Positions 39,566 through 52,449 of a DNA stretch of 64,000 bases are shown here, piece after piece. A model generated the notes under the pieces. It had not been told where the DNA came from and did no database searches. It was given only the letters and a program-made list of their open reading frames with translations. The DNA lies in the NCBI RefSeq assembly GCF_000003815.2, contig NC_049984.1, forward strand, positions 12,397,186-12,461,185, read 5' to 3'. The first letter of the stretch is position 1. Every line of letters begins with the position of its first letter. The translations under genes and the position numbers were made by a program. This stretch comes from Branchiostoma floridae (Eukaryota; Chordata; Leptocardii; Amphioxiformes; Branchiostomatidae).

Positions 39566-42500
39566 TGTAAATCAGCTGGGAACACATAAAGGTAATAGAC
39601 TAACGGCGCCGCTGAATGCTACATCCGAATGTTAGGCCCTCTCTGCAGGCAACTTCACTGTTGTACACCGTATTATCACTTGCCTTGTATATACCGCCTG
39701 TATCTTAATACAGGTATTCCTGAAGGAAGTGTCGTGAGTGAAAAGCCTTCACTCCAAGGTTAAGAAGAAAGAAGCCCGTCTTTGGAAGCGCCTACTCATC
39801 AAAAATCTAGTTCCCCTGGAAAGGTCTTGGGTAAACCTCCCACCTGCAGAACGAACACGAGTATAGCGCCAGACCAAATATCCCCGGAACGTCAGGGGGT
39901 GGAAGAGCTTCTGGCCAATTTTAGCACGCCCGGGTCTGGAGTAGCGCCGTGTGCTACATTTGTTCAAACACAAACTCCTGTGCCAAGAAACCTACTGGCT
40001 GCTGGGTAATTGTTTTCGCACTGAATGAAGCTGGAGCCTTATGTTAAGGTGATATTTGTCATGATCGTTTCGAGCAGGGGGAAATAATTGCTGTCTAAGA
40101 ACCCTGCGGATAAGAAGTGGAGACAAGCGTTTCTATGACTTCTTGCAGACGAGAGATTACCGGGGAATTATTAGAAGCCAGTTTACGATGCTTATACGAT
40201 CACCGAAGGCTATAGATTAGTCTTGTTTTGTTGTATCATTATCGTGAGAATCGAGCTGCTGTCGTGTGTACAAGCTGTAATGAATCAGTCGCCCAAACGA
40301 GCCTGGCAACAATCGCTATGTTTCCTCCACCCGCGGTGCCCGCTCGCCGGAGTTTAACAACCCGGAGACGTACTTGGCGCTGTAGACTTGTTGACTCCAC
40401 CGCGTCTCAGCTACGCAGTGATACCTCCGGTTGATTGATTTCTCATTTGCTCCAATGGGGGTGTTTCTTCCTTTTTAATTTTCTCTCGTTGATAGTGAAG
40501 CATCGTTCTCTGGCCTTGTCGGCTTCCTTTCAAATCTTGCCTGCTTTTACGTCGGCAGGGAAGAGTAATAAACTAAAAGACGCATTCAGATATACCAGCA
40601 CCTTCAGTATATGAAGAATTCAGAATTTGGAATGTAATACATGATAAACATCCAGCCTTCTTATCAATAGCGTCTTTAGTGTGTACACTTTTAACTACAT
40701 CCGGAAAGTGTTTTTTCTTCTTTCCTTGCCGTCTGTATCAAAACCGTTTACGGTACTGATAATATTCCTACAGCTATATGTCTAGTTCAACGTAGATCTG
40801 TGAAGAGAAAAGTGACCACTGGTAACGTACATATGTCCGTACCAATGTTACGGTTCCCATTCCTTGCACGTACCATGATCACTGGTTCTACTGGTCATGT
40901 CTAAGTGGCAGGACTCTCATTTTCATGCCAAAATTGGAAGACCTTACAATCCTCTCGGATTTACCTCGCTTCGTAATTTCCAAGACGTAATGGAGCAGGC
41001 AGTTAGAATGTCAGTAGCGGACTTTAAAGAGTCTTGTGGGATCGGTTGAAGGAGAATAGTCTACGCTTGGGTAAGACGCTGTCAACGTCGATATTGATAC
41101 ACGCAGGGTGTCTGATTTCCGTAACACAATGCCAGCTGAAATGGAATTTGGGCTCACTCAGCTGTTGGGGCTGACGGTACCAATCATTGTGAAAATTACG
41201 AACTTGACGAATCGTACAGAATGTGAGTTTGCAAGTCCTTCCCGTTGATGGGAAAAGCCGGTGGTATTTATAACTACATCATTTCTGCACGCCAGTGTTC
41301 AACCTTGACTGTCTTCTTCACAAGAATCAGCCCTGTTCACAATAGTTCAAATAATCGGAACAGATGTCTGTAACGTTGTGTGGATTAGAATTTACAATGA
41401 TGAGGCATCACCGAGCCTTCTGGGAGCCACATGCCAGAGTTTACGGGCCTCGTAAGTATGATCCACGCTCCCGAGTGCCTTTTACTGGTATTGTAATGAG
41501 TGACTTTCGTGCTGTAGGTTCAGGGAAGTAATTTGGTATGTTAGGTTCAATTGCACCCACTGAGACACGGGCACGTAGAAGCGTTCTCTGAAGTCCTCTT
41601 CTCAGATGAAGACGGAAATGGACGCGTCAAAGCACCTTTAGTCAAGCATCGTTCGGGGATGAATGAACTTGAACACATGCCTGGAAGAGAGCATTTGTAA
41701 AGCCCCAGTTGTGTATCGGTCCCGGTGCTGTTTCACAAGACTTGATCGACGCAGAAACCGTTTGGAGTTCTGCAATAACTCAGATTCCCGCAGACCGCAC
41801 TGGCTTTCGACCCTTCAGACGTTCTCCTGGAGAGTTTGAAAAAAAACAAGGGCCAATCAAGCTGTTAACTCCTCTTTTCTTTAGGTTTCCTGCTTACGGA
41901 ATCATAGATTCACCGATTCTTTTGGTTGTCATGCTGTCGACATCTTAAGCCTTTGTGACTTCTTATAACGTCTGTACAAAGCCTGTTTGATACCACCAGA
42001 CAATGTCCGTAATACCAATGTAGCGCCGGGAGAAAGTAACCAGAAGATAACAGCAGTATTATTGCTCTTCCCGCTGTGCTTGATTTACTTTCCCGTCCGA
42101 CGGACTGCCCCCAACCTGCTGTGGCACTCTTTTCTGTTCTTTGTCAACTTTCTTAAGCCTTTATATCTCCCTGACACTGCCAGTCTAGTTTTTTTGTGCT
42201 GACCCGGTTACCCGTGGTATCCTTAACGAGCAAAATATCCAACACACACTTCAGAGCGTGCAGAGATGTTTCATCCTCTTTAAGCGGTCGGAAGATCCAT
42301 AATGCATGGTACCGGCGGCCTGAAAGGGGCCCCACTTACAAATGGACAACGTTATTGAGCTGGGCGTGACGTGCGGGATAAATAATGCAACTGGAGCTCG
42401 CACCCTTCTCTGGGTCCACGCCACGTCTCAGAAACGACAGCGTCACCGTTCAGACCGATAGCGGTCGTGTCCAAAATTGCCCGGTGCCAGTCGTGTGAGA

Positions 42501-42798
42501 GACAGCCGCCATCCAATAGAATTAGTCCGACAGCAGTACTTTCAGCACCAAGGCGATCCCGGCAGCCGTACGGCAGTGTTACAGTAAAACCTGGATTACA
42601 CCCGCCGCTCTATCGAGCATGTTAAGTCAAGGTACAATCCGTTTTTCCAATCAGGCAATCGTTCTTATTACATCTTCCCGATACCCCTTAAGTGCTTCTA
42701 AACTTGTTAGGATCCTAACAGTAGTAGCGTCTTGAGTCGTATAATCTCTGACCTTTCCTTGGCGCTGCGATTCCGGCAAGTACAAAGAGCGCGCTGTG
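39566..42798. other. Noncoding, about 3.2 kb
   Basis: Moderately GC-rich in places (for example 42360-42600), but with no exon I can assign. Open frames lack family features. Confidence 0.35.
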
Positions 42799-42983
42799 AT
42801 GTTCTTACAGCTCCGGCTCGCGAGGCCGATATGGATTTCTTGGGTGCTGCTGTGCTGCTGGATGAGTGACGGCCAGTATTCCGCCCGCGCGCAGGCCACG
42901 GCTGGCATGTCTGCAATTCCGCTTCTTCGCCAATCGATAAGTGCTACATCAATGGACCCGGGCCGAACCAGGGCGAATGTCAG
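42799..42983 (+). CDS. Possible signal-peptide-bearing first exon
   Basis: From the ATG at 42799 the frame reads MFLQLRLARPIWISWVLLCC then WMSDGQYSARAQ: a basic n-region, a hydrophobic core and an AxA-type cleavage site (ARA|Q). A donor-like CAG|GTCAGC follows at 42983/42984, phase 2. The surrounding DNA is GC-rich. In another frame the same DNA reads a Cys-rich stretch (CYINGPGPNQGEC). I recognise neither, and no downstream exon was found. It might be chance. Confidence 0.22.
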
Positions 42984-42989
42984 GTCAGC

Positions 42990-45900
42990 GTCACGGGAAC
43001 GGTTCGCCTCATCACAGTCGTATGCTGACCGGTCACGACAAAAGATAAAAGTGAAATTTCTAATGGCTATTCCATGCTTCTGTGTTCTTCTTTATGTTTA
43101 CCGTGCTTTTTTTCTCCGTTTCTTCCTCTTCTCCTTTCGTTTCAAAGGAATGAGGTCAGTGACCTAGAAGAGATGGCTGTCACCATGGTTACCGAGAAAT
43201 TAAAACGTAGCGGACACACTGTGGTATTCGATTGCATTAGTAACGAGTGGCAGGACAGAGCTGGAGGGGCTGGTCACCATGTATAGGTATGTGTTTCAGT
43301 AAGAATAAACAGAGTAGTTGTTTGTTAGCATGTGAAAGTAAACATTATGTATTAAGAATTATGTTATTTTTATGTTAATTAGGATTTTAATCCTTATTCT
43401 ATACCTTTATTCTGTTCTTTGTGCAATAGTTGTTGCCATACATTCTACCATGTACAATTGTAGTGCAATTAAGTTCGTCTGTATTTGCTTGCAAATGAAA
43501 TGTTCCATTTCTAGTTTACATGTTATTCTGCAGGACCAATAGTGTTGTCAAAAATACAACAGTAAAGTAACGATGGGCAGCAAGTTATTTGGCAAACAAA
43601 CGTTATATTCTTTTTATAAATAAAAGCTCCAGTCTTCTCTGAAAAGATACTGCTAAAATGTGAAATCGGTGTAATTCCAAGGTTTCCAACCCCGTAAACC
43701 ACATCCTCTCTCTGTCTTGAGTGTCGGCGGAAGGAAGAGTGTAGGAGAAAAATGGTTCACTACAACAAGCCTTACATGATTACTTTTCTGTTAGGGATGT
43801 TGCGTTTTAAGATTGATAGGAAAACTTTTCGCGGATACTTGCAACGTAAGATAAAGATCTTTCTTCCTAATGTATAGATATACATCAGCGACACGGCCCA
43901 AGGGACAGTTCTTACAAACGTACTGTTATTCAAGAACAGGGAGGGTTGAGGATTAATAGCCTACAGAGAAACTATAAGCCTTGCTTCCTCTACAACTGAC
44001 ACTTAGTGACGTCTACAAATTTGAATAAGGAAATTCACGGTTCTAACTAGGCCTGCGAAGCGAGAGGTGAAGGCCCATAACCTGTACATAGTTGTTATCT
44101 CGACCATTTTTTTAGATCTGTACAACAATGTCCAGGAGGTGCTTCGATCAATTTCTCAGGACATTAAACTTGGAATCTTTAACCTCCTTTATTCCACATA
44201 CAGCAACATGCACTGGACGTTTACTTATCAAATCATTTTGTTCGTACCATGTAACCCTCTTGCACTCGCAACTAACCTTCATACATTGTTAGGTTCTCTG
44301 TTGTTCCCTCAATTTTGTCTAACCAGCCCGGCGAATGAACCCCATTCATGCCAGTTAACTCGATTTCCTACCAGACATACAGTAGCTTGTAACAATTTCA
44401 ATAACACAAAGAGAATACCAATGATACACAGAACTTTGTAGGCATAGGTGTCTTTATGTCTCTTAGCTGATCGTTTCAAGTGATCAGTCATAAAGGTTTG
44501 TATGTAGAAGTAAATCATTAATAATATTCCTATATTCTATCTTTTATGTCATATTTCTTGCAGTTGATAACGAAATTCATTACCTGCTCGGCTTTACAAG
44601 TCCCCATTCTGTAAAGATGCATAATTCACTGCTGTTGGTGGTCTTGTGCCATTTATCTTCTTAACATTTGTAAAAGCATTCTGCCATCGCTGTTCAATAC
44701 GAGACCAGAACAATTATCCTTTGGTTCAGACAGAACAGGTTGTGCAGAATTAGACCTGCAATATTTATAGTGACCTATTTTTAACGTAATTTCGCAACAC
44801 GAGTCGATATAATCGATGTTGTTACATATTAGCTCTAGATCTGCCCAACTTAGTATGATAACCTAGCTAGAGGCTCAAAATAAAACGTCATGCAGTGTTT
44901 TAACACTGCATGGAGAAAAATACACCTCATACCATTCACGAAAACATGCCAAAGGAAACTTAGTGATAATCAAAGAACGGTCGGGCCAGTGTCAAGGGTT
45001 CTTCGTCAGACATAAAGTACTAGCAAATTACGACATTGTATGCAAAATGTGGGATTGCCATGGCGCTTGTTCATGACAGATATAGGCCAGTGAATAACCT
45101 GGAGTTCCAAATATCCCTTTGCGAGTATTCAATGGCGCCAAACATTCATACTTGTACACTTCGTAACACTGCCAGAAGCTGAAACAATATGGCCTTTATG
45201 AAGGGTGCAATGGGGTATTGATTTTTGTTGGTCTCTGTAGGATTGCCGTCTAATAAGGGAGTGTTTAGGAAGCAGACTCAAACGTGTACCGGCTGTTCCG
45301 CCGTCTGCCAATACATCAGCTATCGATCCAAGAACTCAGTGAGAGAGAGAGTTAGAGCGGTTTATGGCGCTGGTGATGGGTGGGAGCTATAAAGGAAGTA
45401 CTCCTCTAACAGTCACGGGGAATCTGAGACTGGTCGGGCTTGTCGTGAAGAGCTATACAATGAGCTGAAAAGGCTGTCTTTGGTCCTTACTTGTCACGGT
45501 TTTGTCACAGCCTGCTTGAAAATTACACGGTATCGAAATCGTAGTAACACCTACGAGGAACATGACTGCGTCGCAAGTAGTCACTGTTGGTAAACTTTCT
45601 TTGATTTGCTACGAAAGAGTTGGATGTTTGTCTTTTACTTTAGATAAGATTGTGAGGCTAGTTGTCCTTTGATATTAGGCATATTTTGTGTAAAGACATA
45701 AACCGTCTTTACCAATGCAACTTACTTCGGGGGCTGGTTGACGGGATTGTTTTCAAGTGCCGGGCACATTTGACCCGTTGCTGACGTCACACATTCGTTC
45801 AGGTCATGTGACAAATTTGATAGGCCAATTCAGCCTGAGAAGGGCCAGAGGACTGGCCGAAAGCTCGTCAGTTAGCGCTTACTTTGAGCCTGGGAATAGC

Positions 45901-46560
45901 GTATAGAATCTTTATGAACTTTCATTTGAAGACAGCGTAACTATCTTACAGTACGCCGCCTTATGATATGTGAACTCGATTTATACAGACATATTACCTC
46001 AACAAGGACAAGCTACGACTAATGACAATATATCATACAAAGTCCCCGACAGAATGCTAGCAGATTATATCATACAAAATATAGGCCAATTTCACGTCTT
46101 TTCTTTAGCAACCTCCTTCTGTATCAGTCAAGCATCACCAGTGCCCTTAACTCAAGCGTGGCACACGGCAGTGACGAGCACCACCCAGACTATCGACAGG
46201 ATCTTCATAAAACTGTCACGTATCTGTAATGAGTTGGACGGTCGCCACACAGATAGCTGGGCACGGTGTCAGGCATAATTCATGTTAATACGTGCTTTAT
46301 CTATCATAAACGCATCAATTCTAGCATTAGTCTTATTCAGGGGCTACGATTTAGAACTAGGGTGATCGCCGGTTCAAACTTAATTGATTGGATTTGACTA
46401 TATTGAAGTCGACATGTTTTTCAAAACTTGGCACGGATTCTACTATACTGAGTGCATGGGAACTTGATAGCAGGGACGGCTCATGGCAGCGCATTTTGAT
46501 CGGTAAAAGTAGCTTCTAAACTACTCAACCCTTCACAGAATTTAAGGCCAAGTAACCATG
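42990..46560. other. Noncoding, about 3.6 kb
   Basis: No supportable exon. Near 45497 GTTTTGTCACAGCCTGCTTG repeats, in inverse orientation, a block of the 33510-33790 repeat. Confidence 0.4.
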
Positions 46561-46589
46561 AGTGTAGTTACAAACTTGGTCAATCATAT

Positions 46590-46765
46590 TAGACTTACAC
46601 ACCAGTGTCACTCTGTACGCTTCTTGAATACAGTAAAAAAAAGAACTTGTTGGCTGTAATACCGTGTTTTGTTGCTTCAAATTTTTTTTTTCGGGCTGTC
46701 ATATAAACATTTGAAGTCTACAAAGGATGTCATCCATAAAATGTACTTTCTGTGGTCTTACACAA
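46590..46765 (+). repeat. Dispersed repeat, copy 3 (CCATAA...TGCTGTGGCC family)
   Basis: ACACCAGTGTCACTCTGTA, CTTGTTGGCTGTAAT and CATCCATAAAATGTACTTTC TGTGG parallel 10080-10280 across the unit. Confidence 0.7.
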
Positions 46766-46996
46766 GTGTAGCAGCTATCATAGTTAAATTGTAATTCGAC
46801 AAGTGAAGCTGTAAAAATGCAATGACTGCCTTTGATTTGCATTTGTCTAATATTTCATTCAAACCAACACAACAGCAAGAACTTCAGTAGGTCGGTATTT
46901 CTGTCTTGTAGCTATAGAACGAGTAAAACAAACATGTTTGTGGAACAATCGTCATCACCAATGTTGTCTCTTATTGGAATGCCAACACACCCGAGT

Positions 46997-47281
46997 CGTG
47001 GCGTCGAATGACTAGTGGCTAGGCCATCGGACACGAAATCGAGAGGTCGTGGATTTGATTCCCGGTGCTCTTGGCTAGACCTTGCGTCCTTTGGACAGGC
47101 GCTTGACATAACTTTCCTCACTCTAGCCAAGTGGTAATTGGACTTCGGTTGGGGAGGTAAAAGACAATGGTATAGGAGAGAAATCGGCTCGGCTTTCAAT
47201 ACCCTGCCCTAGTCACAGTGGATAACAACCCACCGAGCCTACGCTCTCACAGAGGCTATATATAGGAATACCTTTACCTTT
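46997..47281 (+). mobile_element. tRNA-derived SINE, family 2
   Basis: The head GACTAGTGGCTAGGCCATCG and a B-box-like GGATTTGATTCCC (47051-47063) resemble a degraded tRNA with a long variable region. The body continues through CTTCGGTTGGGGAGGT, and the 3' end carries a TACCTTTACCTTTT simple tail, as SINEs do. Unrelated in sequence to the copies at 32229 and 58425. Confidence 0.75.
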
Positions 47282-47990
47282 TGACGTCTGTAACACTACC
47301 AACCATCACAGATCATGCTGTATACGGTTATGTATCAGCTAACCCTTCATATCTACCAGTAGAAAATCTTCCTGACAAACGGTACCTGGAAGAAAAATTG
47401 CCCGCTGTCGTTATCGACCAGTGGCGGTGAGGACGGAATATTCATCACTCTTTAAAAGCTAACTTGTTGTTCATTCCAGGCACGGCAGATGGGCATCCGG
47501 GCAGCAGTGGTGTTGTTGATGATTCCTGGACAGGCCCTTTAGAACCATCATACCTGGCGTCTCATCCTACCCGGAAATTATCACTCAGAGATGGCGGCAG
47601 TATTACCGTTTCATCACAGAGTCAGGCCCCGGAAGACATCAACTAGAGATGATTTTTCATCTACGGAAGTACAGACTGCGTTTTTACGACTCCTGCCAAA
47701 AATAAAACCCATATAAGTAACTGCCTTAATCTAATGATGTCGCTGCTTGGAAGTTAAGTTCGACACTGGTTTACGATTACTCGGCACATCATGACGGAGA
47801 GAGAACTTATAGGTGTGCGTTAAACGATACAGTCTTTGTTTAGCATACAGATAACCATCTGTAAGACAGGGCCGTTGTCCTTAATGCAGAGTTCGCTGCA
47901 CACATCCCGCTCGTTTTCTCCTTCCAAACGCCGCGATTGCTCTCCAAGATTGGAACCGTTTTGAGGAGGTTGCCTCCGAGCTGGATTAGG
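47282..47990. other. Noncoding
   Basis: Nothing recognised. Confidence 0.4.
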
Positions 47991-47991
47991 T

Positions 47992-48079
47992 TAGTCTGGA
48001 GACCAACGTACGTCCAGCCTTGGTAGCAACGGGCAGTACTGCGTTGGGAGCGGACCTAACAAGGCTGGACTCCAGGCTA
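47992..48079. mobile_element. Short inverted-repeat element, TAGNCTGG termini
   Basis: TAGTCTGGAGACC...GTCCAGCCTTG is mirrored by CAAGGCTGGACTCCAGGCTA; 88 bp. The termini resemble those at 2710 and 3132. No target duplication. Confidence 0.6.
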
Positions 48080-48080
48080 A

Positions 48081-50700
48081 GATTGCTGGTAATTGTTGGA
48101 AAACTAAATACAAAATGGGAGTGTTGGACGTTACAATAGGCATTCCTAAAAACGGGAAAACCAATGACGAGGAAATCGTCGAGGTACGATCTATCTGAAG
48201 CTTTCTTCTGATGCACCTTTTCTCACGAGGTGGAACGTGCAGAAATAAATGTCCATGCCGAGTGCCCATCCAAAGGAGAAGGGCTTATTGTATAGGAGTT
48301 TAGGAAGGCGCCAGAAAACACTTGATGTCCCATTCTGTCCGAAATATTCATTTTTTCATGGCAGCAGACATCTGAAAACATTCATGTTTCATCTACTACG
48401 GCCAAACTGACTATTGGAAACATCCCCGCGCGCATCAGTTTTCCTCCGTTTCCCAAAATGTTTTCGACCATACTGTAAATCATACACAACCCCTGCAAAA
48501 TGAGCAAACGTATGCTGAAAAAATAAAAATAAAACATCGAAAATGGATGCAAATGAGCTGTATCTTCTAAAGTCAAAGAAGATGTGAAAGAGCAAAGATA
48601 AAGAATCCATTTGTATAGCATGCCGCATCGATTTCATATTGAAGACAGTTTTTTATTACCCATTTATTTCGCACGCTCACATCAGGTTTGAGGTTCCCAA
48701 AATGTGCCATCTATATGATAAGATTAGTCGAGCCTACAGTAGTGCGTTGTGAAAGGTGCGCTAACGAGCTATATGATGATGACACAGTGATTGGCAGCAC
48801 CCCTCTGCAGCCCGGGCACATGTGGGGAGGATGTACGGAGCAGCGGGGTGAGCTTTAATCTCCCCCCGACACAATTTCATTAACGAGGGGCTTAAAAGGC
48901 ACCGACAAATATTTCACTTCCGGATTATTTCCGCGTCATATCATATTAAAGCTAATGCATCATGCCGTGATTGGGAAGGGTAATATAATAGGTGAATTCG
49001 TACCTGTCAAATCATTAAGGCGCCATGTCAGAGGAAGGTGAGGAAGATATAAATCGTACAAAACGTACCACATTAAGTCATGTATATATAAGGATGCTAT
49101 CTCGTCTATATATACAATTTCAAAATGTTGTGTTGGAAAAGATGCTGTATGTAACAGACAAAGTTATGATGCAACGTTGACCAAACATCCAACAGAATCC
49201 GTGATGATTTCTGTTGTAACTACTAGGCTACAACTCATGACTGATGACACATTGTAACTGAGGTACCATGCTGGTGTCTAGCTACAGTTAACAGTTCATT
49301 TTACCACGGAATATTGATAAATACAAACAATTCACCACCCGGAGTCTTGCGCATGACGAACCAACGGATACAGGGGAACTGATGCCCAGATGTACATCAA
49401 CGGATACAGAGACACAGGCAATGTATTATTTCATCTAGGGCTGCCAAAGCAAGGTATTTGTTAGCAATTTCTTCAGAGTGAAAACTCGATCTTACTGAGA
49501 ATCAAGACAGACTTAGAGTTAGACGTATGTAATCCTGAGACGGAAGGAGATAAAACACCAACCGTCCCCTGATTCAATTCGCATGAGACAACAATCCTCT
49601 CTCCTATTGCGTCCGCGTGCTTTATTCAATCTCCCAGAGTGGAGTACCATCGTTTGAATTAGCATGATGTAGGAACTGAGGTATTATGACTTAGTTTGTG
49701 CGGTATTATGCTGTTATTAGAGATGCCTGGAAGGAAAGCCGGGATTACGTTTATGTAAGTCTCAAAGATCTTGTTAGATTCAATCGAAGTCATACATAAA
49801 CCGTTATCAAAGGCAATTTCAGTCCACCAGCGGTACAATAACTAGTTCGTGGAAGGGAATGTCGTCTATTGAGAAGATGTAAAGTCGTTATGAGACCAGG
49901 ACGGCATGGAGATTACTCTGATGCTCACAGAGTGGCATCGTGTAGCCTTTCATCTCAGATGTGGATCTTATTTCCTCTGCATTACATTGGACATTTCGCG
50001 GCTCAGTCTTCAATACAACCTCTGTAACACTGTCAACATGGAAAATCGTAATGATTTTCAAACCGATTTGGGAGTATATTTAATGTTATATCTATATTTA
50101 TGCTACAGCACTTCGACTGGAAGTATTGTATAAGGTTGTGTTCATGTATTCGCGAAAAAGGTGATATCCTGCCAAAATCCAGTTTCCAAATAAATGCTGT
50201 GTTGGAAACTATATCGTACGCAACGTAATGCAACGGGCGAAATACTGGGGCAATGTTGACCAAATACCCAACAGAAACTGTGATGAATGCTATTGTTAAC
50301 TGCAAAACAACATCTCTTGTACATGTCTGATAACACATCGCCACTGGGGTACCATACCGGTCAAGGGTTAGAAGGTGTCTAGTTATTGTTGAAAGTTTAT
50401 TTTACCACTAGTTATTGATGAATACAAACAATTCACGAGCCAGACTGATCGCCTGGAGTCCCGCTTGTGCACGTTGTGTTTTGGGACGCTACAAATAAGT
50501 GCACTGGCCTAGTGAGAGGCATCCCAGTGGAGTATGTAGGGCCAGGGTTGTTCGCATTTCATCATCAAACATTGTTAGGATTTGATGTGCTTGCCAGTAT
50601 AAAGCTATTTTCGCGTCAGCACATAATGTTGTATTATCAAAAGATTAGGTGAAATTAATCATTAGATTCTGTTTATCTAAGTTGCCTTGAAGGCAACACT
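48081..50700. other. Noncoding
   Basis: No supportable exon. Segments around 49130-49330 and 50190-50420 resemble each other (GTTGGAAA, GCAACGTTGACCAAA, CCAACAGAA, TGATGA, TTTACCAC, TTGATGAATACAAACAATTC), indicating a dispersed or duplicated repeat about 200 bp long. Confidence 0.45.
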
Positions 50701-50718
50701 TGGTCGCTAGGGCAAGCT

Positions 50719-50948
50719 CCATAGCAGGCTCTCTGAGGCCTTTTTTTGGCTCATAATACACTTTTGCTGGCCATTTCTTTTTGTACTTGGTCGATGATTG
50801 TTGGCCTTATCTGGTCGCTAATTGCTGGCCTTATCTGACTGCGAGGCCGGCAGTCAGATAAGGCCAGCAATCAGCGACCGAGTACAAATAGAATTGGCCA
50901 GCAAAAGTGTATTATGAGCCAAAAAAAGCCTCAGAGAGCCTGCTATGG
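50719..50948. mobile_element. Long foldback element, about 230 bp
   Basis: The arms are nearly perfect inverted copies from CCATAGCAGGCTCTCTGAGG and GGCTCATAATACACTTTTGC to the centre, where CTGGCCTTATCTGACTGC pairs with GCAGTCAGATAAGGCCAG around a short loop. The left arm has an extra tandem of a 24-bp unit ending TTGGCCTTATC / CTGGCCTTATC. The flanks GGGCAAGCT and GGGCTAAGCT may be a decayed target duplication. Confidence 0.85.
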
Positions 50949-52400
50949 GGGCTAAGCTTCAATCTCCTTTTTCTATTTTCAATCGATAAATTCAAAACAC
51001 GTTGTATCGACAAAGGCATTTAGATGGTCTAGAATCCGATGCCATAGCCGGGTAGCTTTAATGCAGATCAAATCTTGTCAAACACCTTCTTGTTCTTACA
51101 AATAGACGAGCGAGATACCAAAACCAGACGTTCCACTGCAGTACCTTTGAAAGCCACCAGGGCCCCAAAATATTATAATTTCAAGTTTTTGTCACAATCT
51201 ACCGACACACCAAATATGAAACCAATCTATCCATCTGTTCTTGAGTTATCTTGGAGACTAACACACGCACATACATAGGCAAACGCTGCCTAAGACATAA
51301 TCGTCTTTGGGAAGACAACAATGTACTGTAAATAACCCTTAACTGTTAGCCTATGTGCGTGGCACTAAATCATATCTTGTTTAATAGATGAACGTGCCGT
51401 TTTATCCCCGTAGATTTCCTCGTTAAGTTTTACACGTTGACAAGCCACAAATGAACTCCCAACAGCCAGTTGTCCTTATATGGAAGCAATATACCTGGGC
51501 AGTAAAACGGTTTGGGGGGATTGCAAACGACAGTGCGTTTTATGGGCCAGTGTTCCCACGACCCGAACAGCCCCAAGGAGACTTATCGCCTTGCCCATCG
51601 CTCACTGTCTATATTCTAATAACACCCGCTAGTGTTTGCCAGATGAGAATGCAACACTTAACAAACAGAACGGAACATATCGGCCGTGATTGGAAGGTAT
51701 AGAAGAATTAGATTACACCGAATCACTGAACTGCAGCTTAACTCTTTATCGAATTCTGTGCGTCCGAAATATGATATCGATTACGTAGTTATAGAACAAC
51801 GTGTGTCAAAAGCGCCACCTACCGTACACGTTACGCCATGGCAGTGGAGAGCTTCTCATCTTCAGAAGGTGGGCAGAGGCGGGACCGGGCCGCACATGCG
51901 CGCCATGCCATCTGGAGAGGACAACAGATACATATATAATTACTATTTTTTGCTCAGAAATGAAAGGTATGAACACAAAGAATAGGTACATTTCTATTCA
52001 CATATTCTCCCTTCATATCGTTCTCAAAGGATGTTAGCCACACCCCCCCCTCCCCATAAAAAAGAGAAATGTTTTCCCTTCGGAGTTGCTCTACATTACA
52101 AAATTAGAAAATACGAAAATATGTCGTGAGGAAGCCTAGCCATGAGCGTACTTGTAGAAGTGAAACTAGTCCGATAGTTGTAGAACTAGAATAGTGGTGC
52201 ACGACATGGTGCGGTACAGGTGATTGTAGTTGCCACAACTTTAGTTTGCCACAACTTTTATCCTTTATGTGGCAAAGTGATTTTATGTTTTGTCACTTCA
52301 ATTGTTTTTGGTCTCTATTTTTAAAGTTTAGACATTATGTTTTTTAACCATGTTGCCAAGTTTTGCTTCGCTCTAGCGCTAGCGCTCTCTCGTTAGAATT
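50949..52400. other. Noncoding
   Basis: No exon recognised. It carries short repeat fragments only. Confidence 0.4.
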
Positions 52401-52446
52401 GGAGTCTGCAGAAGATTTCATCCATAAAACTACCTGCTGTGGCCAT
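52110..52446 (+). repeat. Dispersed repeat, copy 4
   Basis: Ends with TTTCATCCATAAAACTACCT GCTGTGGCC, the family core. The upstream part (CTTGTAGAAGTGAAACTAGT) resembles 9985-10035. Confidence 0.6.
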
Positions 52447-52449
52447 ACA

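Noticed and set aside
42651-42916. Minus-strand frames antisense to the 42.8 kb signal-peptide-like ORF
   Set aside because: No recognisable features; they mirror the GC-rich composition of the opposite strand.
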